Origin: Nocardia africana NBRC 100379
GTDB lineage: Bacteria > Actinomycetota > Actinomycetes > Mycobacteriales > Mycobacteriaceae
Reading direction: 5' to 3'
DNA: 64,000 nucleotides
Assembly: GCF_001612635.1 (NCBI RefSeq)
Contig: NZ_BDAV01000006.1
Coordinates: forward strand, 62,001 to 126,000
The notes under the pieces are model-generated. The model had not been told where the DNA came from, searched no databases, and was given only the letters and a program-made list of their open reading frames with translations. This document shows, piece after piece, positions 44,897 to 56,141 of this stretch. Numbering within the stretch: position 1 is the first letter of the stretch; each line of letters begins with the position of its first letter. The translations under genes and the position numbers were made by a program.

Positions 44897-46438
44897 ATGT
44901 CCTTGTCGCGATCCGGTCGCGTCGCAGCCGCGGTGGCCCTGATGTGTGTGGCCGCCGCCTGCTCGTCGACGTCGAAGAACCACCCCGTCGCCCAGTCGTC
45001 CGCGCCGAGTCCGGCCGCGCTGCAGAAGTACTACACCCAGGTTCCGGCGTGGGGCAGCTGCGACGGATTCGGCGATTCCTCGACCCGGTTCCCGCAGGGC
45101 ACCGAATGCGCACACATCTCGGTGCCGATCGATTACGACAAGCCCGAGGGCGCGACGGCGCAGATCGCGGTCTCCCGGATCAAGGCGACCGGACAGCGCA
45201 TCGGATCGCTGCTGTTCAACCCGGGCGGGCCCGGCCAGGCCGGACTGTGGATGGCCGCGCAAGGACAGGACACCCCGCTCGCGCAGCGGTTCGACCGCAT
45301 CGGTTTCGATCCGCGCGGTGTGGGCGCGTCCACGCCGCTGATCGAATGCCTCACCGGGCAGCAGTGGGATCAGCAACGCGCCGAACCGCCCAAGGACTAC
45401 ACCCCCGCCGGGATCGCGGCCGCCGAGCAGGAGAACAAGGATTTCGCCGCGCACTGCACCGAGAAGACCGGCAACGAATTCCTCGCCCACGTCGGCACCC
45501 GCGAGGTGGTGCAGGACATGGACATCATCCGGGGAGTACTCGGCGACGACAAGCTGACCTACGTCGGCTATTCCTACGGCACCAGGCTCGGCTACACCTA
45601 CGCCGAGAAGTTCCCGGACAAGGTGCGGGCCATGGTGCTCGACGGCGCCCTCGATCCGAACGCCGATCCGGAGAAGGAATCGGTGCAGCAGGCCGCCGGA
45701 TTCCAGAAGGCGTTCGACGCCTACGCCGCCGATTGTGCGAGTAAACCGGACTGCCCGCTGGGCCAGGACGCGAGCCAGGCGGTGGCCCGCTTCCACGATC
45801 TGGTCAACCCGCTCTGGAACCACCCGGCCGACACTCGCGACGGCCGCGGGCTCACCTACAACGACGCGGTCACCGGTGTGCAGAACACCCTCTACGCCGA
45901 GGACAGCTGGAATGTGCTGAGCGCGGGCCTGGCTCAGCTGGCCAAGGGCAAGGGCGACATCCTGCTGCAGCTCGCCGATCTCTACGACGGCCGCAGCAAG
46001 GACGGCACCTACGACAATTCGCAGGACGCGTTCCTGGCCATCCACTGCGTCGACGATCCGGCCATCAAGGACCGCACCGAAACCGATAAGCAGGACGCGG
46101 AATACCGCAAGGTTGCCCCGTTCCTCGACGACGGCCACGCCACCGGGCAGGCGCCGCTCCAGATGTGCGCGTTCTGGCCGGTGCCCAACAGCGCCTCCCC
46201 GCACAACATTTCCGCGCCGGGACTGCCCAAGACCGTGGTCATCTCCACGACCGCGGATCCGGCCACGCCGTATCAGGCCGGTGTCGATCTGGCCCATCAG
46301 CTGGGCGCGGCGCTGATCACCAACAAGGGAACCCGCCACACCGCCTTCCTCTCCGGCGGGGTTGCGTGCGTGGACGACGCCGTCTTCGCCTACCTCATCG
46401 ACCTGAAGACACCGCCGGAAGGACTCACCTGCGGCTGA
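44897..46438 (+). CDS. caeA: CaeA/Hip1-like serine hydrolase lipoprotein
   Basis: A 513-residue lipoprotein hydrolase. A signal peptide with lipobox VAAAC (Cys near residue 21) leads to an alpha/beta hydrolase of the tripeptidyl aminopeptidase type: LLFNPGGPGQAG (oxyanion), RGVGAST, nucleophile GYSYGTRLG (Ser near 226), TTADPATPY (Asp) and GTRHTAF (His). M. tuberculosis CaeA (Hip1, Rv2224c) is a cell-envelope protease acting on GroEL2 and is next to panB, as here. ATG 44888 is possible, but GGAAGG fits ATG 44897. Confidence 0.9.
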   Translation: MSLSRSGRVAAAVALMCVAAACSSTSKNHPVAQSSAPSPAALQKYYTQVPAWGSCDGFGDSSTRFPQGTECAHISVPIDYDKPEGATAQIAVSRIKATGQRIGSLLFNPGGPGQAGLWMAAQGQDTPLAQRFDRIGFDPRGVGASTPLIECLTGQQWDQQRAEPPKDYTPAGIAAAEQENKDFAAHCTEKTGNEFLAHVGTREVVQDMDIIRGVLGDDKLTYVGYSYGTRLGYTYAEKFPDKVRAMVLDGALDPNADPEKESVQQAAGFQKAFDAYAADCASKPDCPLGQDASQAVARFHDLVNPLWNHPADTRDGRGLTYNDAVTGVQNTLYAEDSWNVLSAGLAQLAKGKGDILLQLADLYDGRSKDGTYDNSQDAFLAIHCVDDPAIKDRTETDKQDAEYRKVAPFLDDGHATGQAPLQMCAFWPVPNSASPHNISAPGLPKTVVISTTADPATPYQAGVDLAHQLGAALITNKGTRHTAFLSGGVACVDDAVFAYLIDLKTPPEGLTCG

Positions 46439-46498
46439 CGCCACACATGCGGACCGGCGGTTGTTGCACGATGTAACACGGATTTAACCGCGGGTGCC

Positions 46499-46504
46499 TA
46501 CGCT
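46499..46504 (+). promoter_or_regulatory. Candidate minus-10 box of glnA2
   Basis: TACGCT ends 7 nt before ATG 46512, which has no ribosome site. A GTAAC-N6-TTAAC pair at 46473-46488 may be a weak GlnR half-box. Confidence 0.4.
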
Positions 46505-46511
46505 CGCGCGT

Positions 46512-47849
46512 ATGGATCGCCAGAAGGAATTCGTGCTGCGGACGCTCGAGGAGCGGGACATCCGCTTCGTGCGACTCTGGTTCACCGACGTCCTGGGATA
46601 TCTGAAGTCGGTGGCGATCGCCCCCGCGGAGCTGGAAGGCGCCTTCGAGGAGGGCATCGGATTCGACGGCTCGGCGATCGAGGGCTTCGCCCGGGTGTCG
46701 GAGGCCGATATGGTCGCCAAGCCCGATCCGTCGACGTTCCAGGTGCTGCCCTGGTCCACCAGCAAGGGCCACCAGCATTCGGCCCGCATGTTCTGCGATA
46801 TCGCGATGCCCGACGGATCGCCGTCGTGGGCCGATCCGCGGCATGTGTTGCGCCGGCAGCTGAACAAGGCCGGTGACCTGGGGTTCAGCTGCTATGTGCA
46901 TCCGGAGATCGAATTCTTCCTGATCCGCTCGGCGCTCAAGGACGGCCGTCCGGTGCCCGCCGACAACGGCGGCTTCTTCGATCAGGCCGTGCACGACGAG
47001 GCCCCGAACTTCCGCCGCCACGCCATCGACGCGCTCGAGTCGATGGGCATCTCGGTGGAGTTCAGCCACCACGAGGGTGCGCCCGGCCAGCAGGAGATCG
47101 ACCTGCGCTACGCCGACGCGCTGTCGATGGCCGACAACGTGATGACCTTCCGCTACCTCATCAAAGAGGTCGCCATCGACGAAGGCGTGCGGGCCTCGTT
47201 CATGCCCAAACCCTTCTCCGACCATCCGGGTTCGGCCATGCACACGCACATGAGCCTGTTCGAGGGCGAGCACAACGCCTTCGCCGATCCCGACGACCCG
47301 AACAACCTGTCCGAGACCGCGCGCGCGTTCATCGCGGGCATTCTCGAACACGCCAACGAGATCAGCGCCGTCACCAACCAGTGGGTGAACTCCTACAAGC
47401 GGCTGATCCACGGCGGCGAGGCGCCGACCGCCGCGTCCTGGGGGCGGTCGAATCGTTCGGCGCTGGTCCGGGTTCCGATGTACACGCCGAACAAGCAGTC
47501 CTCACGGCGAGTCGAGATCCGCAGCCCAGACTCGGCCTGCAATCCGTATCTGGCCTTCGCGGTGCTGCTGGCCGCCGGTCTGCGCGGTATCGAGAAGGGG
47601 TACACGCTGCCGCCCGAGGCCGAGGACGACGTGTGGTCGCTGACCACCGCCGAGCGCCGCGCGATGGGCTTCCGCGAGCTGCCCTCGACCCTGGACGAGG
47701 CGCTGAAGGCCATGGAACGGTCGGAGCTGGTCGCCGAAACACTGGGCGAGCACGTGTTCGACTTCTTCCTGCGCAACAAGCGCCACGAGTGGGCCACCTA
47801 CCGCGCGCAGGTCACCCCGTGGGAGCTGGGCGAGTACCTGACCCTATGA
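46512..47849 (+). CDS. glnA2: Glutamine synthetase GlnA2 (type I-alpha)
   Basis: A 445-residue GSI paralogue. FVRLWFTDVLGYLKSVAI, GFDGSAIEGFARV, SAMHTHMSLF and TNQWVNSYKRLI are family motifs. The adenylylation segment is changed: DDVWSLTTAERRAMGF replaces the LYxLPPEE loop of GlnA1, so GlnE should not modify it. In M. tuberculosis GlnA2 is expressed but dispensable and not enough for growth alone. ATG 46512 follows TACGCT by 7 nt; the in-frame ATG at 46494 has no support. Confidence 0.95.
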   Translation: MDRQKEFVLRTLEERDIRFVRLWFTDVLGYLKSVAIAPAELEGAFEEGIGFDGSAIEGFARVSEADMVAKPDPSTFQVLPWSTSKGHQHSARMFCDIAMPDGSPSWADPRHVLRRQLNKAGDLGFSCYVHPEIEFFLIRSALKDGRPVPADNGGFFDQAVHDEAPNFRRHAIDALESMGISVEFSHHEGAPGQQEIDLRYADALSMADNVMTFRYLIKEVAIDEGVRASFMPKPFSDHPGSAMHTHMSLFEGEHNAFADPDDPNNLSETARAFIAGILEHANEISAVTNQWVNSYKRLIHGGEAPTAASWGRSNRSALVRVPMYTPNKQSSRRVEIRSPDSACNPYLAFAVLLAAGLRGIEKGYTLPPEAEDDVWSLTTAERRAMGFRELPSTLDEALKAMERSELVAETLGEHVFDFFLRNKRHEWATYRAQVTPWELGEYLTL

Positions 47850-47902
47850 TCGCCTGTGCGAGACCGGCTTCGGCCGGGCGCACCGACGATCCGTGAGCGG
47901 GT

Positions 47903-47908
47903 TAGATT
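47903..47908 (+). promoter_or_regulatory. Candidate minus-10 box of the kinase-like gene
   Basis: TAGATT ends 6 nt before ATG 47915, consistent with a leaderless transcript; no minus-35 is clear. Confidence 0.4.
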
Positions 47909-47914
47909 GTCCCG

Positions 47915-48808
47915 ATGAACGCGCCTGTATCGGTCGCCGATCAACCACTGCAACCGCTGACCGACTGGGCCACCCGGGAACTCGCGCGGCTGGGACTCAC
48001 CGTGACCGGCGCGCAGGAGATGCGGCGCCGGGACTGGACGCTGCTCGCGCGCATCGATACCAACCGCGGAGCTGTCTGGGCGAAGGCGAGTGCGCGTGCG
48101 TTCGCCCACGAGGGCCCGCTGCTGGCGGCGCTGGATCGGCTGGTTCCGGGATCGGTGCCGAAACCCCTTGCGGTACACCGCGAGAACGGATGGTTCCTCG
48201 CGGGCGACGGCGGCGAGACCCTGCGAACCGGACCCCTCGACCGCGGGTTCGCACTCGACGGTACGGACGCGCCACCGCCGCGTCCGCCGGAATGGGAATC
48301 GGTGCTGCGGTCCTATGCCGGCCTGCAGCACACCCTGTGCGCGCACGCGGAGTCGTTGCGCGACACCGGAACTCCGCACCTTCCACCCGCGCGCCTGATC
48401 GAGGTCTACCGACACTTCGCCGATCGTGCCCCCGGACTGGAGTCCGCGATCGAGTCGGCCGCCGCCGAACTCGCGCGGTACGGCCGGCTGAGCGTGGAAC
48501 ACAACGACCTGTATCCGGGCCACGTCTTCCGCACCACCGCCGCGGTGTTCGACTGGGGCGACGCGCTGATCACCCACCCCTTCCTGTCCGTGCGCACGTT
48601 CCGGGATCCGCAGCGGTCGGCGTATTTCGACGCTTGGCGGGAACTGACCACCGTCACCGACCGCGAGATCGAACTCGCCGAACGCCTCGCACCCCTGACC
48701 ACCCTGCATTCCTGGCTGACCATCGACACCGCGCCGGGCCGCCCGGGCGAACGGTTCGCGCCCTTCGTCACCGAGATGCTGGACCTGCTGCGCGCGAACT
48801 TCGCCTGA
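47915..48808 (+). CDS. Aminoglycoside phosphotransferase-like kinase
   Basis: A 297-residue protein with the core of the APH/choline kinase fold. The N lobe has VWAKASARAFAHEGPLLAAL (ATP-binding Lys and Glu); the catalytic loop is SVEHNDLYPGHVF, corresponding to HGDLHPGN; and VFDWGDALITHP holds the metal-binding Asp. Substrate unknown; many such proteins phosphorylate small metabolites. The catalytic Asp and the VFDWGD Asp are intact, so it is probably active. It is the first gene of a co-directional run. Confidence 0.78.
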   Translation: MNAPVSVADQPLQPLTDWATRELARLGLTVTGAQEMRRRDWTLLARIDTNRGAVWAKASARAFAHEGPLLAALDRLVPGSVPKPLAVHRENGWFLAGDGGETLRTGPLDRGFALDGTDAPPPRPPEWESVLRSYAGLQHTLCAHAESLRDTGTPHLPPARLIEVYRHFADRAPGLESAIESAAAELARYGRLSVEHNDLYPGHVFRTTAAVFDWGDALITHPFLSVRTFRDPQRSAYFDAWRELTTVTDREIELAERLAPLTTLHSWLTIDTAPGRPGERFAPFVTEMLDLLRANFA

Positions 48809-51189
<2,381 letters not shown>

Positions 51190-51195
51190 TCGGGC

Positions 51196-51227
51196 TTGAC
51201 CTTCACGTATACGTCAACCCCTACGGT
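51196..51227 (+). promoter_or_regulatory. MerR-type promoter with 20-bp spacer and palindromic operator
   Basis: TTGACC (51196-51201) and TACGGT (51222-51227) are 20 bp apart, longer than the 17 bp optimum and typical of promoters that MerR proteins untwist. ACGTATACGT (51205-51214) is a perfect palindrome in the middle of the spacer, extended to TT/AA at its ends. The ATG follows the minus-10 by 6 nt. Confidence 0.75.
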
Positions 51228-51233
51228 CGCCCC

Positions 51234-52250
51234 ATGACCTCCACGACCGCGACCACCCGCTCGATCCACCTGGCCGCTCGCCCGGCCGGTTTCCCCGAAC
51301 TCACCGATTTCCGCATGGTCGAGCATCCGATGCCGTCCGCTGAGGCCGGCCGGCTGCTGATCCGCAATCTCTTCATGTCGATCGACCCCGGCAGCCTCAT
51401 GCGAATCGGCGCCTATCCCGGAATCCCGATGCCGCCGTTCGCGATCGGTGACGTGCTGTCCGGCGACGCGATCGGCGAGGTGATCGAATCCGGCGATCCG
51501 ACCGTGCCGGAGGGCGCGCTGGTCCTGCACCGGCTCGGCTGGCGCGAACACGCCCTCGCCGAGGCGCAGACGGTTCGGGTGGTGGATCCGGATGCCTATC
51601 CCTCGCCGTCCGGATATCTGGGCTTCGGTCTGGTCGCCTATGTCGGGCTGACCCTGGTCGCCGGCTTGACCGCCGGCGACACCGTCTTCGTGTCCAGCGC
51701 CGCCGGTGCGACCGGGAGCATGGCCGGGCAGATCGCGCGACTGCTCGGCGCCGGTCGTGTCGTCGGCAGCGTCGGCTCACCGCGTAAGGCCGCCTACATC
51801 GTCGACGAACTCGGCTACGACACCGCCGTCGACTACCACGACGAACCCTTCGTCGATCGGCTACGAGCCGCGGCGCCCGACGGCGTGGACGTGTATTTCG
51901 ACAATGTCGGCGGAAGCCAATTGCGTGCGGCGATCGAGGTGATGAATGCCGGCGGACGCATCGCGCTCTGCGGAGCTCTGGCCAGGCAGCGCGCGGGCGG
52001 TGAGCCGGATGCGGGGCCGGGTGATCTGCTGTCGGTGATCGGCAAGCGATTGACGTTGCGCGGCTTCACCACTCTCGATCACCTGGATCTGGCCCCGGAA
52101 TTCGGCCGGAAGCTGCGGGAATGGACGGCAGCGGGAGACATCGTACGCACCGAAACCGTCATCGACGGCCTCGAGAACGCGCCGCGCGCACTGCTGGACG
52201 CGGTCCGGGGGCGCTACACCGGGAAGGTTGTGGTGCGGCTGGCGCGTTGA
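51234..52250 (+). CDS. MDR-family NADP-dependent oxidoreductase
   Basis: A 338-residue zinc-independent medium-chain dehydrogenase of the curcumin/prostaglandin/leukotriene reductase type. N-terminal FRMVEHPMPSAEAGRLLIRNLFMSIDP-type block (about residues 24-49), GFGLVAYVGLTLVAGL, the NADPH-binding SSAAGATGSMAGQIARLLGA and VYFDNVGGSQL are present. It should reduce alpha,beta-unsaturated carbonyls. Its leaderless start at ATG 51234 is driven by a MerR-type promoter, and a MerR gene follows directly. Confidence 0.9.
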   Translation: MTSTTATTRSIHLAARPAGFPELTDFRMVEHPMPSAEAGRLLIRNLFMSIDPGSLMRIGAYPGIPMPPFAIGDVLSGDAIGEVIESGDPTVPEGALVLHRLGWREHALAEAQTVRVVDPDAYPSPSGYLGFGLVAYVGLTLVAGLTAGDTVFVSSAAGATGSMAGQIARLLGAGRVVGSVGSPRKAAYIVDELGYDTAVDYHDEPFVDRLRAAAPDGVDVYFDNVGGSQLRAAIEVMNAGGRIALCGALARQRAGGEPDAGPGDLLSVIGKRLTLRGFTTLDHLDLAPEFGRKLREWTAAGDIVRTETVIDGLENAPRALLDAVRGRYTGKVVVRLAR

Positions 52251-52284
52251 GCACAAGGGTGAGACGGCAGAGAGGAGACGCGGG

Positions 52285-52692
52285 ATGTTGATCGGCGAAC
52301 TGGCGGCCCGCACCGGAGTCACGACTCGGGCGCTGCGCTTCTACGAGGAACAGGGACTGCTCACCTCCGGGCGCACCTCCGCGGGATACCGCGAATACGA
52401 GGAGGATGCGGTGGCCCGGGTAGGCAACATACGGGAATTGCTGCAACTCGGATTCACCGTCGAGGACGTGCGTGCCTTCGCTCCCTATCTGGACCGGGAG
52501 CTTCCCGACGTCTTTCCCTACGAGCCACGCTGCGCCTCCGGATATGCGGTGGTCGGACCGCCACGGGTGGCGGAGCTGAACGAGCGCATCACCCGGCTGA
52601 CACGCCTTCGGGATCAGTTGGTGAGCCGGATGCCGTGGCTCGATCCGGAGCACGTCTCCGGCCACGAACGGGTCAGTCCGCCGGGAAGCTGA
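52285..52692 (+). CDS. MerR-family regulator
   Basis: A 135-residue MerR protein. The N-terminal winged helix reads MLIGELAARTGVTTRALRFY, GLLTSGRTSAGYREYEEDAV; then comes the dimer coiled coil (about residues 88-122). A single Cys83 in EPRCASGY could sense an electrophile, which would fit the reductase upstream. GAGGAG precedes ATG 52285. Its last 20 bases overlap the end of the convergent RNB gene. It is the likely regulator of the 51196-51227 promoter. Confidence 0.88.
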   Translation: MLIGELAARTGVTTRALRFYEEQGLLTSGRTSAGYREYEEDAVARVGNIRELLQLGFTVEDVRAFAPYLDRELPDVFPYEPRCASGYAVVGPPRVAELNERITRLTRLRDQLVSRMPWLDPEHVSGHERVSPPGS

Positions 52693-54115
52693 AGCCCACC
52701 ACGCGTTTATCGGGGTCCGCGATGTCCAGGCGTACGCGCACCCGCCGCCCTTCGGGCGGCGAGCCGGTGCATTTGGCGAGCACCGGCGGATCGGCGACGA
52801 AGATTTCGGCGGATCGGTTGCCGTTGCCCTCGCGGATGACCACGGCCTCGAAAACGTCACCCAAACGTGGTGCGAGAACGGTGGATTCGGTGAGGTCGAT
52901 GCACGCGCGTTCGAGTTTGCCACCGACCGCGTCGCTACGCCGCATCGCCTCGGCGGCGGCGCCGAGTCCGTCGCGAACCCACCGCGGTACCGGGGTGCCG
53001 GCGCAGCGAGCCAGGCAGATCTCGGTGGCGTACCGGTCGGCGAGGCGGCGCAGCGGCGCCGTCACGTGCGCGTAGGAGGCGCCGATGCCACTGTGCTGCA
53101 CCACATCCGGGGCTTGACCGTCGAGCACGGTGTAGGACGCGCCGCGCAGGAGGGTGGTCGCCTCCGAGTTCAGCACCAGCGCGGCGGGGGTGTTGGGGTC
53201 GAGTCCGGCCAGCATCCGGCCCACCGGCATACCCGCCGGCCACGGCACCCCGAGCGCGGCGGCGGTGCGGCGCATGGACGCGATCGCCGAGGCCGGCGGC
53301 GCCGGCATGGTGCGCAGCAATCCGATGCGGGCATCGGAATCGCTGTCGGCCAACATGATTCGGGCCGCGCAGATACCGGTGAGCAGGGAGACCTGTTCGT
53401 TCCAGTCGTCGGCGGCGGTGCGCGGCTCGACCGCCAACTGCCAGTGTTCGGTGTCGTGGTCGCGGCCGTCGGGGATCACCGATTGGGCGGGCAGCCGCAG
53501 TTCGATCGCGCCGCGGGCCAGCCCGGCCTCGATGCGCAGGCGGCCGAATTCCGGCAGTGCGGCGATCGAGGGATGCAGGCGGCCGGCCTCGGCGTCGGCC
53601 TGGACGCCGGGATAGTCGAGGCGGGCACGGGACCGAACCAGGGCGCGCCGCACCGAGAAGCGTTGCGGCTCGGCCTTGTGGTCGCAGTCGATGGTCCAGA
53701 GCGCGGCGGGACGAACCGCGCCGGGCAGCAGACTCGCCGACCCTTCCGAGAGCACCGGCGGATGCAGCGGCACGGTGCCGTCGGGCAGATAGAAGGTTTG
53801 CCCCCGGGCGAGGGATTCCCGCGCGAGCGCGCCGTCGGGGGCGACCACCGCGCCCACATCGGCGATGGCGTAGTGCAGCAGGAATCCGGTCGGGGTGCGT
53901 TCGAGATGCAGCGCCTGGTCGAGATCCAGGGCGCCGGGTGGGTCGATCGTCACGAACGGGATATCGGTGCGATCGGCCCGGACACCCGCGAACGCATCGG
54001 CTGCGTCGCGGGCCTCCGAGACCGCCTCGGACGGATATTCCGAGGCGAGTCCGAATTCGGATCGCACGACACCGAAATCCACCGGTGCCGAGACGATCCT
54101 GGGATGCAGTTCCAC
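52673..54115 (-). CDS. RNB-domain ribonuclease (RNase II/R family)
   Basis: A 480-residue exoribonuclease-like protein. The RNB core is clear: FVTIDPPGALDLDQALHLERT (metal Asp residues), HYAIADVGAVV, and the RNA-guiding GASYAHVTAPLRRLADRY. The cold-shock and S1 domains of full RNase R are missing; the C-terminal 80 residues form a small beta domain. Such compact RNB proteins are widespread in actinobacteria. The four Asp positions appear intact, so activity is expected. It overlaps the MerR gene tail to tail by 20 bases. Confidence 0.88.
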   Translation of the reverse strand: MELHPRIVSAPVDFGVVRSEFGLASEYPSEAVSEARDAADAFAGVRADRTDIPFVTIDPPGALDLDQALHLERTPTGFLLHYAIADVGAVVAPDGALARESLARGQTFYLPDGTVPLHPPVLSEGSASLLPGAVRPAALWTIDCDHKAEPQRFSVRRALVRSRARLDYPGVQADAEAGRLHPSIAALPEFGRLRIEAGLARGAIELRLPAQSVIPDGRDHDTEHWQLAVEPRTAADDWNEQVSLLTGICAARIMLADSDSDARIGLLRTMPAPPASAIASMRRTAAALGVPWPAGMPVGRMLAGLDPNTPAALVLNSEATTLLRGASYTVLDGQAPDVVQHSGIGASYAHVTAPLRRLADRYATEICLARCAGTPVPRWVRDGLGAAAEAMRRSDAVGGKLERACIDLTESTVLAPRLGDVFEAVVIREGNGNRSAEIFVADPPVLAKCTGSPPEGRRVRVRLDIADPDKRVVGFSFPAD

Positions 54116-54130
54116 GCGGGGCGCTGAACC

Positions 54131-54463
54131 TTACTTGAGCGCCAGCATGGTGCCGTTCAGCTGATCGAACGGGCCGTACACGGTGAAGACGACGCGGCCG
54201 TCGGGGTACTGCGACGACAGGGTCGCCGCGGCATCGAGAGCCTGGCCGAACGAGGCGGCCGACGGGTGCGGCAGCACCGCGATCGACTGGCCGACGTGGG
54301 TCTGGTGGACCCACTGGGTGTCACCGGGGCTGAGATCCACCTGGACGCCGCCCGGCAGCGGAGTGACCGCGACCGCGGACGCCGATCCCGCGCCCAGCAC
54401 CGCCACACCCGACGCAGCTGCGGCGATCAATGCACCGGCCGCCAACTTGCGAACTACTCGCAT
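54131..54463 (-). CDS. Small exported protein
   Basis: A 110-residue protein: a signal peptide (MRVVRKLAAGALIAAAASG, likely cleaved after SASA near residue 30) and a mature part of about 80 residues with PLPGGVQVDLSPGDTQWVHQ and ATLSSQYPDGRVVFTVYGP. It has no cysteine. The pattern of a short all-beta exported domain is common in nocardiae; I do not recognise a named family. ATG 54463 begins a normal signal peptide, whereas the open frame upstream is not credible. Confidence 0.7.
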   Translation of the reverse strand: MRVVRKLAAGALIAAAASGVAVLGAGSASAVAVTPLPGGVQVDLSPGDTQWVHQTHVGQSIAVLPHPSAASFGQALDAAATLSSQYPDGRVVFTVYGPFDQLNGTMLALK

Positions 54464-55076
54464 ATATACAGAACCTGCTTTCCGACACTCGTAGCACCCA
54501 TAGCCGCTGCCACCCCCGGCAGCGACACTTCCAACGGCCAACACTGTATGACGTCGGTCACGGTTCCGGCCACTCCGGGGCGGTTCGTCGCGCGGGACAC
54601 GCCGGGACCAGCCGATTCGCCCGCATTTGCCGGAAATGCGCTCGCCGCCCGGACCGGGCCGCGTTCGAGACGCGGACCGCGCGAACCCTCGGTGCCTGCG
54701 ATTTCGCGACCGGCGACCCCGACGGCGGCGATCCGGTACCGCCGGAGGCAACAGGGGTCGACGACTCGGTTCGAGCACGAACTCGGGCGGCTCTCGCACC
54801 GGATCGTTCCGAAAAGAAATACCACATATTTCAGAGCGAACGAGCATCACTCCGACGAGTCGGACCTGCGTCCAGATCACGCTACCGTACGCCGAATCGC
54901 CCCGTCGAGGCCGTTTTCCGCTGGGTCTGCGACTGTCCCAGCGCGCTGTTACTGTTGCCGATGGTGACAGGCCACGGCGTACCCGCGGATTCGGGGGTCC
55001 GTGCAGTAACGAGAGTGCGCCGCGCGGCGAGAGTCGTCGAGTAATAGTTCCTCGAGTACAAGGAGTTCCACACCCC
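54464..55076. other. Long gene-free stretch
   Basis: These 613 bases lie between the divergent small exported protein and a tiny ORF. Open frames run through but none has coding-like composition or a ribosome site. A noticeably AT-rich patch (about 54805-54850) could contain promoter or regulatory sites. No repeats or hairpins were clear. Confidence 0.5.
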
Positions 55077-55172
55077 ATGTCGTCCATCGTCTTCGACTAC
55101 CTGCTGCCCCTCGTCGGTCCCGAGCAGGCGGCCTACTGGGCCCAGATTCTGGTGATCAACCCCGCCGGCTGA
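55077..55172 (+). CDS. Possible 31-residue microprotein
   Basis: ATG 55077 is preceded by AAGGAG 10-12 nt upstream and opens a 31-residue frame ending in TGA. The product starts MSSIVFDYLLPLVGPE and ends ILVINPAG, with a hydrophobic, aromatic character suited to a membrane or amphipathic helix. It sits about 100 bases before the SDR gene in the same direction. No family is recognised. Confidence 0.5.
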   Translation: MSSIVFDYLLPLVGPEQAAYWAQILVINPAG

Positions 55173-55272
55173 TCACCGCGCGACCGCACCCGGTGCCGGC
55201 GGCCCGCCGCGGGCACCGCATGCGGCCGCAAGGCCCGGCTTCGACGACGATCCGATACAGGAGGCCTCCACC

Positions 55273-56106
55273 TTGACCACCGATCACGTCTGGTTCATCA
55301 CCGGCGCCAGCAGCGGCTTCGGGCGCGCTATCGCGGAGGCGGTGCTGGCCGAGGGCGGCAGTGTGGTCGCCACGGCGCGCAAGACCGAATCCCTTGGCGA
55401 CCTTCGCGACCGCGATCCGGAGCGGGTGCTCGTCGCGCAGCTGGACGTCACCGATCCGGCGTCGATCACCGCGGCGGTCGAGGAGGCGCGAGTTCGGTTC
55501 GGCCGCATCGACGTTCTGGTCAACAACGCCGGTTACGGGCTGCGCGGAGCGCTCGAGGAATGCGACGACCAGCAGCTCCGCGCGCTGATGGAAACCAATG
55601 TCTGGGGCCTGATCTCGGTCACCAAAACGGTGCTTCCACTCATGCGGGCCCAGCGCAGCGGGCATATCGTGCAGCTGTCCTCGGTGGGCGGGGTCCGTGC
55701 CCGCCTCGGCGGAACCCCTTACGCCCTCAGCAAATTCGCCGTCGAGGGACTGTCGGAAGGTTTGTCTTACGAGGTCGCGCCCTTCGGTATCAAGGTCACC
55801 ATCGTGGAACCGGGACCGTTCCGCACCGACTTCGCCGGACGATCCATCCGATGGGCCGAACCGATGCCCGAATACGCGCCGATCTTCGCCGAGGAACGCG
55901 AGCGCTTCCAGGCTCAGGACGGCGCCCAGCCCGGCGATCCGGCCCGCGCCGCCGCGGCCATCCTGCGCGCGGTCGCCATGGACGAACCGCCCTTGCGGCT
56001 GCCGCTCGGCCCCGAGGCATTCGCCGGCATCCGCGCCACCCTGACCCAGCGCCTCGCCGATCTCGACGAGCTCGAACCCTGGGCCGCCGACACCGGCTTC
56101 CGCTGA
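55273..56106 (+). CDS. SDR-family oxidoreductase
   Basis: A 277-residue classical SDR. ITGASSGFGRAIAEA is the cofactor loop (TGxxxGxG), LDVTDPAS the adenine pocket, NNAGYG the structural block, SSVGG the catalytic Ser and YALSKFAVEGL the Tyr-x3-Lys. The VEPGPFRTDF segment is typical of oxidoreductases with NADP preference; Arg36 and Lys37 after strand 2 support NADP. TTG 55273 has AGGAGG upstream. A SnoaL-like gene follows 35 bases later. Confidence 0.88.
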   Translation: MTTDHVWFITGASSGFGRAIAEAVLAEGGSVVATARKTESLGDLRDRDPERVLVAQLDVTDPASITAAVEEARVRFGRIDVLVNNAGYGLRGALEECDDQQLRALMETNVWGLISVTKTVLPLMRAQRSGHIVQLSSVGGVRARLGGTPYALSKFAVEGLSEGLSYEVAPFGIKVTIVEPGPFRTDFAGRSIRWAEPMPEYAPIFAEERERFQAQDGAQPGDPARAAAAILRAVAMDEPPLRLPLGPEAFAGIRATLTQRLADLDELEPWAADTGFR

Positions 56107-56141
56107 CCACTCCCCTCGCCTCGACCGCCGGAGGACCCGAC

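Noticed and set aside
46473..46488. GTAAC-N6-TTAAC upstream of glnA2 as a GlnR box
   Set aside because: Only two half-sites, the second with a poor match, and no further repeats at 11-bp steps; kept only as a remark.
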